The position numbers and the translations under genes were made by a program. The notes under the pieces are model-generated. The model ran no database searches, was not told the origin of the DNA, and was given only the letters and a program-made list of their open reading frames with translations. This document shows, piece by piece, positions 1-9,380 of a DNA stretch of 64,000 nt (positions are counted from its first letter, which is position 1; each line of letters opens with the position of its first letter). The DNA is taken from the NCBI GenBank assembly GCA_046349635.1, contig JAXMBX010000001.1, forward strand, positions 186,001 to 250,000, written 5' to 3'. The DNA is from JAXMBX01 sp046349635. Lineage in GTDB: Bacteria; Planctomycetota; Planctomycetia; Planctomycetales; Planctomycetaceae.

Positions 1-234
1 CTGCCCCAACCTTCGGGAGACCTGCTGTTTTTTGATTCGGTTCCGGGGCCGATTGAGATTTCGATCGCGGTTCGTCCTTCCGGGACGGAGCCGAAGATCA
101 AGTTTTACTGTTTCGCCCGGGCGGCCTGTTCGCAGCCGGATAAACTCCCCGAGGTCCGGACCGCGACCGACGCCGCGATGAAAGCGGCCCAGCAGGCGCT
201 CTCCGCCTGGCTGGACGCGACCCTGAAGGCCTGA
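1..234 (+). CDS. Phosphoglucomutase/phosphomannomutase family protein, C-terminal end (partial)
   Basis: The window opens inside this gene. The first reading frame is open from base 1 to the TGA at 232-234 and gives 77 residues. It carries the family signature RPSGTEPKIKFY (about residues 25-36), the phosphate-binding loop of domain 4 in alpha-D-phosphohexomutases, which interconvert sugar 1- and 6-phosphates in the cytosol. The catalytic serine and metal-binding loop would lie upstream, outside the window, so glucose versus mannose specificity cannot be judged. The next gene on the same strand starts 68 bases later. Confidence 0.85.
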   Translation: MPQPSGDLLFFDSVPGPIEISIAVRPSGTEPKIKFYCFARAACSQPDKLPEVRTATDAAMKAAQQALSAWLDATLKA

Positions 235-302
235 ACCCCGCCGATATCCCGCCTGAAACCATCTGAAAAAATCCTACCTGACGTTTGGAGTGAAGTGCTT
301 TT

Positions 303-1502
303 ATGTCGCAAGATCGCATTGGGGTCTGGTTCATCGGCGCTCTCGGAGGAGTCGCCACAACGGCCACGGTCGGTCTGGCGGCGCTGCAGGAAGGACTCTC
401 CCAGGAAACGGCCCTGGTCAGCGCACTCCCTGCGTTCAAGGATCTGGGACTGGCGGACTGGAAACAGTTTGTCGTCGGCGGCCATGAAATCCGAACCACG
501 ACCTATCAGGCGGAAGCGGACGTCCTGTATCGCAACTCACGAGTCTTTTCGCCGGAACTGCTGAACGGCGTCGCGGCTCGGCTGAAGGAATGGGATGCGA
601 ACATCAAGCCGGGGACGCTCCTCAACGTCGGTCCGACCATCGCCAGTTTCGCCGATGAGAAAACGAAGAAGTTTGAGAAAGAAAAGCCCTGGGACGCGGT
701 GACCCGCCTCAAGACGGACATCGAGCAGTTCCAGACAGCCCACAAGCTTTCGAAGGTCTTGGTGGTGAATGTCTCCTCCACGGAACCGCCGCTCGACAAG
801 GCCGCCCCCTCCACCTGGAAGGAACTGGAAGCGGCCCTCAAGAGTTCCACGGAAAGCATCGTCCCCGCGAGTACACTGTACGCCATCGCCGCGATGCTCT
901 CCGGCTGCCCGTTCATCAATTTCACCCCCTCCATCGGCTCGGACATCCCCGCGCTCAATGACCTCGCTCTGCAGCAGAAGGTGCTCCACGTCGGCCGCGA
1001 CGGCAAGACCGGCGAGACATTGATGAAGAGCATCCTCGCCCCCATGTTCGCCGCCCGCAACCTGCACGTCATGAGCTGGGTTGGGCATAACATCTTCGGG
1101 AACATGGACGGCAAGGTGCTGGACGATCCGATCAACAAGGCGAACAAAGTCCGCAGTAAGGATCACCTCCTGACCGAAATCCTGGGCTACAAACCCCAGA
1201 CGCTGGTCAGCATCGAGTACATCGAATCGATGGGGGACTGGAAGACGGCCTGGGATCACATCCACTTCGAGGGATTTCTGGGGACTAAAATGGCCCTGCA
1301 ATTCACCTGGCAGGGATGCGATTCATTGCTCGCGGCCCCGCTGGTCCTCGACCTGATCCGGCTGTCGGAACGGGAACAACGCCGCGGCAAAAGCGGCATC
1401 ATGTCCGTCCTCAGTTCCTTCTTCAAAAGTCCCATGGGCTGCGACCAGCCCGAGTTCCACCAGCAGTACGATCTTCTCCCTTCGCTTGGGCGAAGGACGT
1501 GA
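303..1502 (+). CDS. ino1: Inositol-3-phosphate synthase (altered C-terminus)
   Basis: Converts glucose 6-phosphate to myo-inositol 3-phosphate with NAD, in the cytosol. The 399-residue product starts with the dinucleotide-binding segment IGALGGVATTATVG, then shows the family blocks NFTPSIGSDIPA, GRDGKTGETL and SWVGHNIFGNMDG, which line the active site. A GGAGTGAAG ribosome site lies 7 bases before the ATG. The last residues (after HQQYDLL) look foreign: they are encoded by a REP-like hairpin at 1473-1514, and the stop codon lies inside that hairpin. The native C-terminus may therefore have been replaced. An inositol-monophosphatase family gene at 59.3 kb could act on the product. Family call is firm; intactness of the extreme C-terminus is not. 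Confidence 0.9.
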   Translation: MSQDRIGVWFIGALGGVATTATVGLAALQEGLSQETALVSALPAFKDLGLADWKQFVVGGHEIRTTTYQAEADVLYRNSRVFSPELLNGVAARLKEWDANIKPGTLLNVGPTIASFADEKTKKFEKEKPWDAVTRLKTDIEQFQTAHKLSKVLVVNVSSTEPPLDKAAPSTWKELEAALKSSTESIVPASTLYAIAAMLSGCPFINFTPSIGSDIPALNDLALQQKVLHVGRDGKTGETLMKSILAPMFAARNLHVMSWVGHNIFGNMDGKVLDDPINKANKVRSKDHLLTEILGYKPQTLVSIEYIESMGDWKTAWDHIHFEGFLGTKMALQFTWQGCDSLLAAPLVLDLIRLSEREQRRGKSGIMSVLSSFFKSPMGCDQPEFHQQYDLLPSLGRRT

Positions 1503-1514
1503 GGGCGTGAGAAG
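1473..1514. repeat. REP-like palindromic element at convergent gene ends
   Basis: Nested inverted repeats: an inner 7-bp stem CCTTCGC/GCGAAGG with a TTGG loop (1479-1496) and an outer stem CTTCTC (1473-1478) with GAGAAG (1509-1514). The layout, a hairpin followed by GTGAGGGCGTGAG, resembles intergenic REP-type repeats seen in many bacterial genomes. It lies where the reading frames of ino1 and the convergent hydrolase meet, and both run into it. There is no T-run, so it is not a classical terminator. No second copy was seen in the window. Confidence 0.5.
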
Positions 1515-1538
1515 AAATAGGCTGACTCGCTCCTCTAC

Positions 1539-3840
1539 TTTTGGCCAGTTCAGATGCTTGTGCAGGAACTCGTAAGTGGCAACACCATTGATCTTGTGTG
1601 GGCCGAGGAAGAATTCGATCTCCGTCTTGTCGGGAATCCCCAGTTCCGCGTAGCATCGACGCACCTTGGCGTATTCCAGCCACCCATTCATCACGAAACC
1701 CCGTCGTGATGTCCCCGCTCCACCATGAACGGGCGGGTGTCATCAGGTAGGCCAGCTCCGCATAGTTGGCGATGAACCCCATGTTCCACTCGAAGATTTC
1801 ATACTCGGAGTGCAACGACAGTTCAGCGGCATCCACGCTGACGTTCTTCAGCACCCACTCGTTGAAGTCTCCGAGCAGATGGAGAGGCAGTATTCGGTGA
1901 GCATCGTCGGGACGTGACCGCCGTCTTGCCGCCATACGAGAGGCCATAGAAGGCGATTCGTTGCGGATCAACCCCTTGCAGCGAGGCCAGCCACGCGACG
2001 GTCTGCTTGTGCTGCGGGATGATGAAACTGTACAGCGATAGCCCCAGCGGATTGGCCGCTCGCTGAATCTGGCGGAACCGGGTCTGTCCCCGATACGGAT
2101 TTTGAGGTGCGTAGGTAATGAATCCCCGATTGGCGAGTTCGTGCGTGAAGGCGATGTAGTATTTGAACCCTTCCCGTCCGGGTGATCGTGTCCATCGGGA
2201 CCCCCCTCGAGCCCATGCTGGCAGACGACTACCGGACGTTTTTCGCCCGGCTTCACATCCTTCGGCCACAGCAGAATCCCCGTGGCGACGATGTCCTGTT
2301 CCACGTCGAGCAGCACTTCGTAACCCCGATAGGCCGGTTCATCGAGCACCTGCCGCGTCCGGACGTTGAAGGGGAGTTGCTCAGCCGGCATCCGGCCGAC
2401 TGGCTTCCATTCCAGACCAGGTCCCGGAACGAAGCAGGCTTTTTCCCACTCGGCCACGCTCTTCCGCGAGGCTTTGCTCCACAGCTTGTCCCGGTCCTTG
2501 TGGCTGTGGCGAAAGATCTTCTGCGTGTAGTCCACCAGTTCCGTGAATTGGCGTTTCTGGCGGGCATCATCGACACTGGATCCTGCATGTTGGTGCTGCT
2601 CGATGGTGCTAGGCCCGGCTTTCGCTCCCACGGCTTCCAGGAAACTCGCCCATAAAGTTCCGCTCCCTGCGGGGCCGTCCCCCTCGCCGCTGGCGGCATA
2701 TCGCAATTTGCCGGGGGCATCCAGCTGCTGATAGTAGGCTTTCCCCCGGTCCACTTCCTTGCGCACGAGCGCCAGCGTGCAGGTCTCAATCTTCCCTGGA
2801 GCCGCCCCACCGGCTCGTCCGGATTTCACGGCGGGCGGACCAGAGACTTCCGGCACGCCGCACGCCTCGATGAACAGATCTCGCGGCGCAATCAATGCCG
2901 CCAGTTCCGCATCCCCCGCCTGACGCAGTGAACGCCACACGTTCCGATAAATCGGCTCATCGACCAGTCCCTCGCGCGCCTGGAAATATCCTGCGATGTA
3001 AGCCGACTGGATGCGAGGATCAAGCGCCGCCGCGTTGAGGGCGATCAATCCCCCCTCACTGATTCCTGCCACGGCGAACGGCACGGAACGCTTTTCAGCC
3101 TCATTCATGGAGGCGAATTGGTTGATCGCTGCGAGAACCTTCTGGACTTCATAACCGATCAGTGTTCGTCCCATTTCAAACGCCTGGCGATGAATGAATT
3201 CACGATGCGGCTGATTCGTCATCCGGAATTCAGGATTTCCCGAGTACGTGTCCGCCCGGCTGATGAGTGTCGGGACGAGCACCTGACAGCCCGCTTCCCA
3301 CAATCGGCGGGGAAGTTGAGCCGAAGCAACGACCCCCGACTGGACGCCGCTGAACATCTCCGGGGTCCAATCGGCATCGGGGATCGCGACGACCCGGGCC
3401 AGCGGAGCCCCCGCTGGTTGCAGCAACAATCCTTCTGCCGTCACACCCTCCAGTACCGGCCACCGGACCCGATGAATTTCCCCCGCGGTTCCTTTGTGCA
3501 GGAGAGACTTTTCCGTGGTCGAGGAGAGAAACTCAATCCCCGGCGATTGAGTGGCAGGCAACACACCTAGCACTGTCGCCAGCTTTTTTCTCTGTTCCGT
3601 TCGGAATTCCTCCGCGGTGGCTCTCTCCGCGAGAGCCTTGGTCCAGGTTTGAAGGCGTTCCTCGCGGGCGGCGGCAGTGTTCCGCGTCAGATACCGCTCC
3701 ATCCCTTCCAGCATCACGTGGTCGAGCGGCTTTGTTTCGGTCAGCGGCTGCGTTCCGGGAAACGGATCCGCCCCCCGGGCGTTGACTGACAACGAGACAA
3801 TGAGGATTGAGAGGAAAAAAAATCGGCGGGAGGCAGGCAT
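1539..3840 (-). pseudogene. Exported alpha/beta hydrolase (acetylxylan-esterase/dienelactone-hydrolase-like), multiply frameshifted
   Basis: Start chosen at the ATG 3838-3840 because it begins a signal peptide (MPASRRFFFLSILIVSLSV). One frame is open for about 550 residues and carries two hydrolase halves: a first nucleophile elbow AGISEGG, then VVVCQHGLEGG. Coding similarity then passes to a second frame (1823-2269; YYIAFTHELANRGF and the second elbow GLSYGG), back to the first (GDFNEWVLKNVS) and finally to a third (EYAKVRRCYAELGIPD), ending near 1539. Breaks lie near 2169, 1880-1905 and 1690-1730 and most fit a missing base in a G/C run. Three frames together make one normal exported hydrolase of roughly 750 residues, so this is a recent decay or a sequencing problem. 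Substrate unknown. Confidence 0.8.
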
Positions 3841-4038
3841 GGTGCGGTCTCCGGGGCGAGAATCAGCATCGGAAGGATTCTTGCCGATTGTATGCGAACC
3901 GCTGCATGCGTGCCAAACTTTTGAGCGGGAAATTCCGTCTTCTGGCACGGTTTGATCAGCGGGCCGTTCATGTGTCTCAGGTTCACGGATCTGTTACACT
4001 CGTGCGTCCAGAATTGAATCTTCGTTTCCAGATATCGC

Positions 4039-5340
4039 ATGAATTCCACGGACTCTTACAATTCGAAATCGTTGCCCCCCGGTTCTATCGCAGTCCTCGC
4101 GAATGATCCGGCAGTTGTTCCCTTTCTGGAGTTGCTGCTGCAAAAGTATCCGCAAAGCATCGCGGGAATTTTCTCACCCGGAGAGGGCCTGGTTCCGGCT
4201 GGCAAAGCGGACTATCGCGTCGCACACTGGGAGCAATGGTTGGCGGAGCCAAGTGTCCGCTGGATTGTCGTGTGCGGAGAAACTTCTGAGATCCTGGACG
4301 CGACGCGGCAACTTGTGGCAGTGGGGAAATCGGTTCTGATCTATCCCCGCATGTCGCACGAATTGTCCCTGGCGTATGAACTCTCGCTTGCGGCTGACCA
4401 GAATCCGCTGGAAGTGATTCCCGCTTGGCTGATCCCCCGCCATCCGGCCATGCGCCGGATTCGAGACTCTCTGTCGCGCGGAGAATTCGGCGAGGGGGTC
4501 CACGTCCAGTTGGAACGGCAGGTCGTCTGTGGGCAACAAGGAACCTCCCGCTTAATGACCGAGGCGCAACTGGAAGGGGCCTGGCTGGAGGATGGAGATG
4601 TCCTCTTGTCCTTGTGTGGCTCCTTTGATCAGTTGACCTGCACCCGCGGCGGCGTTTCCGCACAGGGGATTGCCCTCAGCCAGATCATCGTCAATCGTCT
4701 GGAAGGAGCCCAGGGAGTCTGGAGCTGTCGCAGCGGGGAGCAGCCCTCCTGGAAATTGTCCGTTTCCGGCGAGAAAGGACTGGCCCACGCGAGCCTCCAC
4801 GCCGATCCGCAGTCCATCGAATGGGATCTGGCGGTGCAGGGGAAAGAACCGCAACAGGGGACGGACACCGCTGATTACCCCACCCTGATTCTGGCGCAGT
4901 TGGAAGACGCGTTCGACGGAAAATACCGCAGCCCGCGCCTGGCGGATCTGATCAAGGCGTATGAACTGGTCGACGGGGCACGGCGGTCGTTGAAGCGAAG
5001 GCGGACGATTGACCTCTACGGAGAGCCCCCCACGGAACGGGGGCACTTCAAGACGCAGATGACCGCCCTCGGCTGCGGAGTGCTGATGTATGTCCTGTTT
5101 GCGATCCCCGCATTCATGGGACTGGCGTCTCTCGTGCATCAGGTGGGACTGCCGGACTGGGTATTGCGCGTCTTACGGGTGCTGCTGTTCGCCCCCCTGG
5201 GTATTTTCCTCGCGCTGCAGTTGCTGCTCCTGTTCGCCCGCTCAGGGCGAGAAGAGAACACCGCCGCCCGTTCCGGGCGAGAACCCAATACAGCCGCCCG
5301 CTCTGAACAAGAAGCGGCCGACACTCAAGCTCCAGATTGA
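4039..5340 (+). CDS. Gfo/Idh/MocA-like protein with C-terminal membrane anchor
   Basis: The 433-residue product begins with a divergent nucleotide-binding region (IAVLANDPAVVPFLELLLQK, then VRWIVVCGETSEILDATRQL). It has the general layout of Gfo/Idh/MocA oxidoreductases but no clear catalytic EKP motif, so enzymatic activity is doubtful. Two hydrophobic segments follow at about residues 345-375 and 377-401. The tail is built from three imperfect repeats of the type ARSGREENTA, matching a 30-bp DNA repeat at 5236-5319. No strong ribosome site precedes the ATG; the frame upstream offers no better start. It overlaps the end of the convergent histidine kinase gene by 16 bases. Function unknown. 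Confidence 0.6.
   Translation: MNSTDSYNSKSLPPGSIAVLANDPAVVPFLELLLQKYPQSIAGIFSPGEGLVPAGKADYRVAHWEQWLAEPSVRWIVVCGETSEILDATRQLVAVGKSVLIYPRMSHELSLAYELSLAADQNPLEVIPAWLIPRHPAMRRIRDSLSRGEFGEGVHVQLERQVVCGQQGTSRLMTEAQLEGAWLEDGDVLLSLCGSFDQLTCTRGGVSAQGIALSQIIVNRLEGAQGVWSCRSGEQPSWKLSVSGEKGLAHASLHADPQSIEWDLAVQGKEPQQGTDTADYPTLILAQLEDAFDGKYRSPRLADLIKAYELVDGARRSLKRRRTIDLYGEPPTERGHFKTQMTALGCGVLMYVLFAIPAFMGLASLVHQVGLPDWVLRVLRVLLFAPLGIFLALQLLLLFARSGREENTAARSGREPNTAARSEQEAADTQAPD
5236..5319. repeat. Imperfect 30-bp tandem repeat, about 2.8 copies, coding
   Basis: Units begin GCCCGCTCAGGGCGAG (5236), GCCCGTTCCGGGCGAG (5266) and GCCCGCTCTGAACAAG (5296). The first two contain a short inverted repeat (GCCCG with CGGGC). 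They encode the repeated hydrophilic tail of the preceding membrane-anchored protein, in frame. Confidence 0.7.
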
Positions 5341-6803
5341 GCGAGAGGATTGGAGTCCTCCGTGTCCGCCACGATATCTCCCAGCGGTTTAATGCCGTCA
5401 AAGGCCTTCTTGCGGAGATAGACCCGGAACGTCGCTCCCTGTCCCGGCTGGCTTTCCGCCGTGATCAATCCGCCGTGGGATTTGACGATGGATTGGCAGA
5501 TGGAAAGTCCCAGTCCCGTTCCCCGTCCGTTGCCGTCGTGCGAGCGGGATTTATTTCCCACGTAGAACCGCTCGAAGATATGAGGCAGGTCCTCGATCGG
5601 GATTCCCGGCCCGTGATCCGTCACGCTGAACATGACGTAGTTGCGATTCGTCGCCTCCGCCAGTTCGACGTTGATCTCCGAATTGGGAGGGGAATACTTG
5701 AGAGCGTTGTCGATCAGGTTGTTGATCACCTGCCGCAGCCGCGCCGTGTCCGCGGGAATGAAGTTGCCGCTTTTGCACACAAACTTGATCGCGACATCCT
5801 TGCTCTCGGCGGTGCCGGCAAACATTTCGCACGCCTTTTCCACGAGTCTGCGGAGATTGCACGATTCCTGGTGCAGCTTCAGCCGGTCGCTGTCGCTTTC
5901 CGCGAGCAGGAGCAATTGATTGACCAGCTTCGTCAGCCCCGCGCATTCCTCCAGGATGTCGCTGAGAAATTCCTTGTACTGATCGGAATCCCGCTCGGCA
6001 TTCAGGGCAACTTCAATCGAGCTTTGAATCGCGGCGAGCGGCGAGCGCAGCTCGTGGGCGGCATTCGCGGTGAATTCCCGGTTCTGGGCCAGGTAGCGGG
6101 CGATGCGGTCCAGAAAGCCGTTGATCGTGATCGACAGACGATCGAGTTCATCCCGCGTTCCCCGGATGGGAAGCCGTTCGTTCAGATCGGAGGGATGGAG
6201 CCGCGCGGTGGTATCCATGATCTGCCGCAATGGCTGCGTGGCCCGATGCGAAAGCCAGTAACCTCCAAGCGGTGCAATGACCAGCGACAGCCCACCGACG
6301 AGCAGGAGCATGCGGCGAAGCTGCTGCAATTCCAGGTTGACGGCACTCAGCGAGGCTCCCACCTGGACTTTCCAATGGGGAACACCGGATTTATCCAGGG
6401 CAATGTGGGTCAGGTGATAGTTATCGACCTGGGAGATCCGCCCCGCTTCCGGTTTGTCGGGAGGGGGGCTGACATGCGAGGGAGCCTGGTTATTGGACCA
6501 GAGGGGGGCATTATGTTCGTCAAACAGTCGAACGAAGAACTCCCGGTGCTGGTGCGTCCGGGCCTTGATTTCCAGTTCCTGGAAGATCTGCTGCCGGTCG
6601 GGATACAGACTCTCGACGATCTGCCGGATTTCCTGGGCATCGTCTCCCAGTTGGGAGTCCGCCTCGTGCCACAGCGCGAGCTGCATCGAAATCTGGACGA
6701 CAAACAATGCAATCAGGATGGAGGAGAAGACGACGAGGGAATTCCAGAACGTAAGGCGAAAACGAAGCGTTCCGAACAGTTCCTTAATTCCGCCGGAGCG
6801 CAT
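5325..6803 (-). CDS. Sensor histidine kinase (HAMP-HisKA-HATPase)
   Basis: A 492-residue inner-membrane kinase of the OmpR/EnvZ class. Transmembrane segments lie at about residues 20-45 and 165-185 and enclose a sensor domain of about 120 residues. A HAMP linker follows (about 186-240), then the phospho-acceptor box FTANAAHELRSPLA with His250, and a GHKL ATPase domain with N-box NNLIDNALKY, G1 DHGPGIP and G2 GTGLGLSI. All catalytic residues are present. It starts inside the last codons of the response-regulator gene (20-base overlap), so the two are cotranscribed and translationally coupled. The signal is unknown. The architecture resembles metal-responsive CusS-type kinases, but nothing nearby supports that role. 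Confidence 0.92.
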   Translation of the reverse strand: MRSGGIKELFGTLRFRLTFWNSLVVFSSILIALFVVQISMQLALWHEADSQLGDDAQEIRQIVESLYPDRQQIFQELEIKARTHQHREFFVRLFDEHNAPLWSNNQAPSHVSPPPDKPEAGRISQVDNYHLTHIALDKSGVPHWKVQVGASLSAVNLELQQLRRMLLLVGGLSLVIAPLGGYWLSHRATQPLRQIMDTTARLHPSDLNERLPIRGTRDELDRLSITINGFLDRIARYLAQNREFTANAAHELRSPLAAIQSSIEVALNAERDSDQYKEFLSDILEECAGLTKLVNQLLLLAESDSDRLKLHQESCNLRRLVEKACEMFAGTAESKDVAIKFVCKSGNFIPADTARLRQVINNLIDNALKYSPPNSEINVELAEATNRNYVMFSVTDHGPGIPIEDLPHIFERFYVGNKSRSHDGNGRGTGLGLSICQSIVKSHGGLITAESQPGQGATFRVYLRKKAFDGIKPLGDIVADTEDSNPLAQSGA

Positions 6804-7455
6804 ACCCTCTTCCTCGCACGGTCTGGATCATCGATTTGTCTTGTCCCTTATCGATTTTACCGCGCAGCCGGTTAATGTGTACCTCAATGACGTTCGTGAC
6901 CCCTTCCCAATCCGATTCCCAGAGGTGTTCGCAGATCATGCGGCGGGTGACGACTTGCCCGGCGTGCCGCATCAGGAACTCCAGCAGGCTGAATTCCGTG
7001 GGGGTGAGCTCGATTTCGCGCCCATCCCGCGTGACCCGGCGCTTGGCCAGATCCAGTTGCAGGTCTCCCGCTTCCAGTTGGGGGGAAGGTTTGTTGACGG
7101 CCCGGCGACAGACGGCATCGACACGGGCCAGGAGCTCCGTCAACGCGAACGGTTTGACGATGTAATCGTCCGCTCCCCCGGTCAACCCTTCGACACGGTC
7201 CTGAACTTCACCCATCGCGGTCAGGATCAGGACGGGGGTGTGGTTTCCCTCAGCTCGCATCTGCTGCAGGATCTCACGCCCGGATTTGCCGGGAAGCATG
7301 AGATCCAGAATGACGGCGTCGAACCGCTGGGTCATGGCCATCTCCAGGCCGGCGTTCCCTTCACGGACCCATTCACAGGCATGGCCGGATTCTTCCAGGC
7401 CTTGGCGCAAGGACTTTCCGATCACGACGTCATCTTCCACAACGAGCAAATTCAT
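6784..7455 (-). CDS. OmpR/PhoB-family response regulator
   Basis: A 223-residue DNA-binding regulator paired with the kinase just downstream. The receiver domain has the acidic pair EDD, the phospho-acceptor Asp51 in AVILDLMLPGKSG, the conserved Thr in LILTAMG and the Lys in DDYIVKPF. The C-terminal winged helix covers about residues 125-223 (LTPTEFSLLEFLMRH, NVIEVHINRLRGKID). Start: ATG at 7453-7455 preceded by GGAGGAG; a TTG two codons upstream (7459-7461) shares the same ribosome site and is possible. Confidence 0.93.
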   Translation of the reverse strand: MNLLVVEDDVVIGKSLRQGLEESGHACEWVREGNAGLEMAMTQRFDAVILDLMLPGKSGREILQQMRAEGNHTPVLILTAMGEVQDRVEGLTGGADDYIVKPFALTELLARVDAVCRRAVNKPSPQLEAGDLQLDLAKRRVTRDGREIELTPTEFSLLEFLMRHAGQVVTRRMICEHLWESDWEGVTNVIEVHINRLRGKIDKGQDKSMIQTVRGRGYALRRN

Positions 7456-7919
7456 ATCCAAGATTCTCCTCCACGGTCGGGCACGGAAGCGTGCAGAGCG
7501 GAATCGCGACCGGTTTCCGCTTCAGCGACAGCTTAAGAATGCTCGACAAAACGGGACAGTTCGGCCCATCAATCTGTAGGAAAAGTAACCGTAACTTATC
7601 TCTATAACCCATTGTGGAGGCAGAAGATCAGTCTCGACACAACTTAACAAAAATGTAATCCTGTCGTCAGTTCAACGTCTCGATGTCTTTCGTAACCTTC
7701 AAGTGCGCTCCATGGCTGAAGTTGCGACCAGATTAGGCCTGCTCAGAACAACGGCCGAATGAGGCGAACGCCTCAAACCGTCTCTCCGGACAGTTTGGGC
7801 CGGGAACCACCAATTCGAATTTTCACGATCACGAAGATCTGCCTCCTCGCAGCCTCCTTCTCCTACTTCCGGGCATCGCGAAGAGAAGCAAGGCGCGAAG
7901 AGAAGCAAAGAACGGAATC
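7456..7919. other. Divergent intergenic region between response regulator and SbtA-like gene
   Basis: About 460 bases with no supported gene. It must hold the promoters of the two-component operon (leftward) and of the SbtA-like transporter (rightward). The part at 7590-7690 is A/T-richer than its surroundings. Just before the transporter start is a tandem repeat (7877-7910). No RNA gene was recognised. Confidence 0.5.
7877..7910. repeat. 17-bp tandem duplication upstream of SbtA-like gene
   Basis: The unit CGCGAAGAGAAGCAAGG is followed directly by CGCGAAGAGAAGCAAAG, ending 10 bases before the ATG at 7920. It lies where the ribosome-binding region should be, and no strong Shine-Dalgarno sequence is visible there. 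Confidence 0.65.
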
Positions 7920-9134
7920 ATGCTCCATACTCTCTGGGAAGCGTTTACCCACAACTTCTGCAAACCGCTGCTCATGTTCTTCTTCATGGGATTCACCGTC
8001 CCCCTGCTGGGGATCGCGTTTGAGTTCCCCTATGTCGTGTATCAAGGGCTGACGATCTACCTTCTGATCGCGATTGGTTGGCATGGCGGCGAAGAACTGG
8101 CGCATCTGACACCCGTCCAGTTAGGGCAGGCGGCGATGTTCATGGGGGTCGGATTCGTCACCAACCTGATCATCGGAATGCTCGCGTTCTGGATCCTGAG
8201 GACGTTTACCTCGTTGCGGCGGGTCGATGCCGCCACGGTTTCCGCCTACTACGGTTCCGACTCCGCGGGGACGTTCGTCACCTGCCTCGGAGTATTGAAG
8301 GCGGCGAGCATTCCGTTTGCTCCCTACATGCCCGTGATGCTGGCGGTGATGGAGATCCCCGGATGCTTGCTGGGAATGTACGTGGTCTCGCAACTCCGTA
8401 AGCGGGGGATGGACGCCGAAGGGAACATGCCGGATGAACCGAACTACAATCCCAAAAGCAAACCGGTCCTGCGGATGGATGCTCCGGAGAATCCACAGCA
8501 TCTGCATAGAGACAAGTCGAAGGAACTGCAGATGCGCTTGGCGCTGCAACACACGGACGGCCTGGAAAATCGCGAACAAAGAGTCCACCGGGAACATGGC
8601 GCGTTCAATGCGGAACTGCTCAAGGAAGTGTTTCTGAACCCAGGTCTGTTCCTGTTGTTCGGAGGGATCGTCGTCGGTTACCTCAGTAGCTTTCAGGGAC
8701 ATGGGGCGACCGAACAGGAAGACTTCTTCTTCGGGAAGATTTTCCGGGGCATCCTCTGCATGTTTCTCTTGGAGATGGGAATCACCGCCGCAAAGCGTTT
8801 GAAAGATCTGAAGTCGGTCGGAAAGACCTTCATTCTGTTCGGCCTGGTTGCCCCCAATATCTTTGCGACGATTGGAATGTACTCCGCCTTCTTCTACAGC
8901 AAAGCGACCGGAATCCCCTTGGAGCAGGGGACGTATGTCCTGTTTGCGGTCCTGTGCGGTTCGGCTTCCTATATTGCCGTTCCGGCGATCCAGCGACTGG
9001 CGATTCCGGAGGCCAGTCCGGCTCTGCCCCTTGCCGCCTCCCTGGGGCTGACGTTCCCTTACAACGTCACCATCGGGATTCCGCTGTACATCGCCATTGC
9101 AAAATGGATCAGCAGCACCCCCGTCTTGGGGTGA
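7920..9134 (+). CDS. sbtA: SbtA-like sodium-dependent bicarbonate transporter (DUF897 family)
   Basis: A 404-residue polytopic inner-membrane protein. The N-terminal half carries conserved SbtA-family segments (PLLGIAFEFPYVVYQGLTIYLLIAIGWHGGEEL and YYGSDSAGTFVTCLGVL; the latter covers the anion/Na+ binding region in characterised SbtA). The central cytoplasmic loop (about residues 165-235) is long, hydrophilic and charged, and a second membrane half follows with GSASYIAVPAIQRLAIPEASP. In cyanobacteria SbtA takes up bicarbonate with sodium; in other bacteria the substrate is inferred. No PII-like SbtB gene is adjacent. The SulP-type gene downstream suggests a joint role in inorganic carbon or anion uptake. 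Confidence 0.85.
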   Translation: MLHTLWEAFTHNFCKPLLMFFFMGFTVPLLGIAFEFPYVVYQGLTIYLLIAIGWHGGEELAHLTPVQLGQAAMFMGVGFVTNLIIGMLAFWILRTFTSLRRVDAATVSAYYGSDSAGTFVTCLGVLKAASIPFAPYMPVMLAVMEIPGCLLGMYVVSQLRKRGMDAEGNMPDEPNYNPKSKPVLRMDAPENPQHLHRDKSKELQMRLALQHTDGLENREQRVHREHGAFNAELLKEVFLNPGLFLLFGGIVVGYLSSFQGHGATEQEDFFFGKIFRGILCMFLLEMGITAAKRLKDLKSVGKTFILFGLVAPNIFATIGMYSAFFYSKATGIPLEQGTYVLFAVLCGSASYIAVPAIQRLAIPEASPALPLAASLGLTFPYNVTIGIPLYIAIAKWISSTPVLG

Positions 9135-9245
9135 GTAACGAGCTCTGGCGGATCTGGTTGGACTGCGGGCACAAATAGGCTTACATTGATGCTTTGTAAG
9201 TTGTTTTTGACTCTGAGGTTGGCGCTTTCCTCAAAGTATTCGTTC

Positions 9246-9326
9246 GCGAAGATGAATTCTTCGCAATAAACGAAGCCCTCTCCTCGCTGGAGGGTGCCGG
9301 AACATTACGATTGAAACATTACGATT
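9246..9326. promoter_or_regulatory. Inverted and direct repeats upstream of the SulP-type gene
   Basis: The sbtA-sulP gap (9135-9380) holds a perfect 7-bp inverted repeat GCGAAGA/TCTTCGC with a 5-base spacer (9246-9264). It also holds a 12-base direct repeat AACATTACGATT at 9301-9312 and 9315-9326, offset by 14 bases. Either could be an operator; the dyad could also be a weak stem-loop after sbtA (no T-run follows). The downstream gene has a good ribosome site, AGGAGCGAGGA, before its ATG. Confidence 0.35.
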
Positions 9327-9380
9327 CTCAATCTCCCCTCCGTCACCATCTGAGCGGTCCCCTTTCACCAGGAGCGAGGA

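Noticed and set aside
5337..6875. 512-codon plus-strand open frame opposite the histidine kinase
   Set aside because: The minus strand has all kinase motifs; the plus strand has none.
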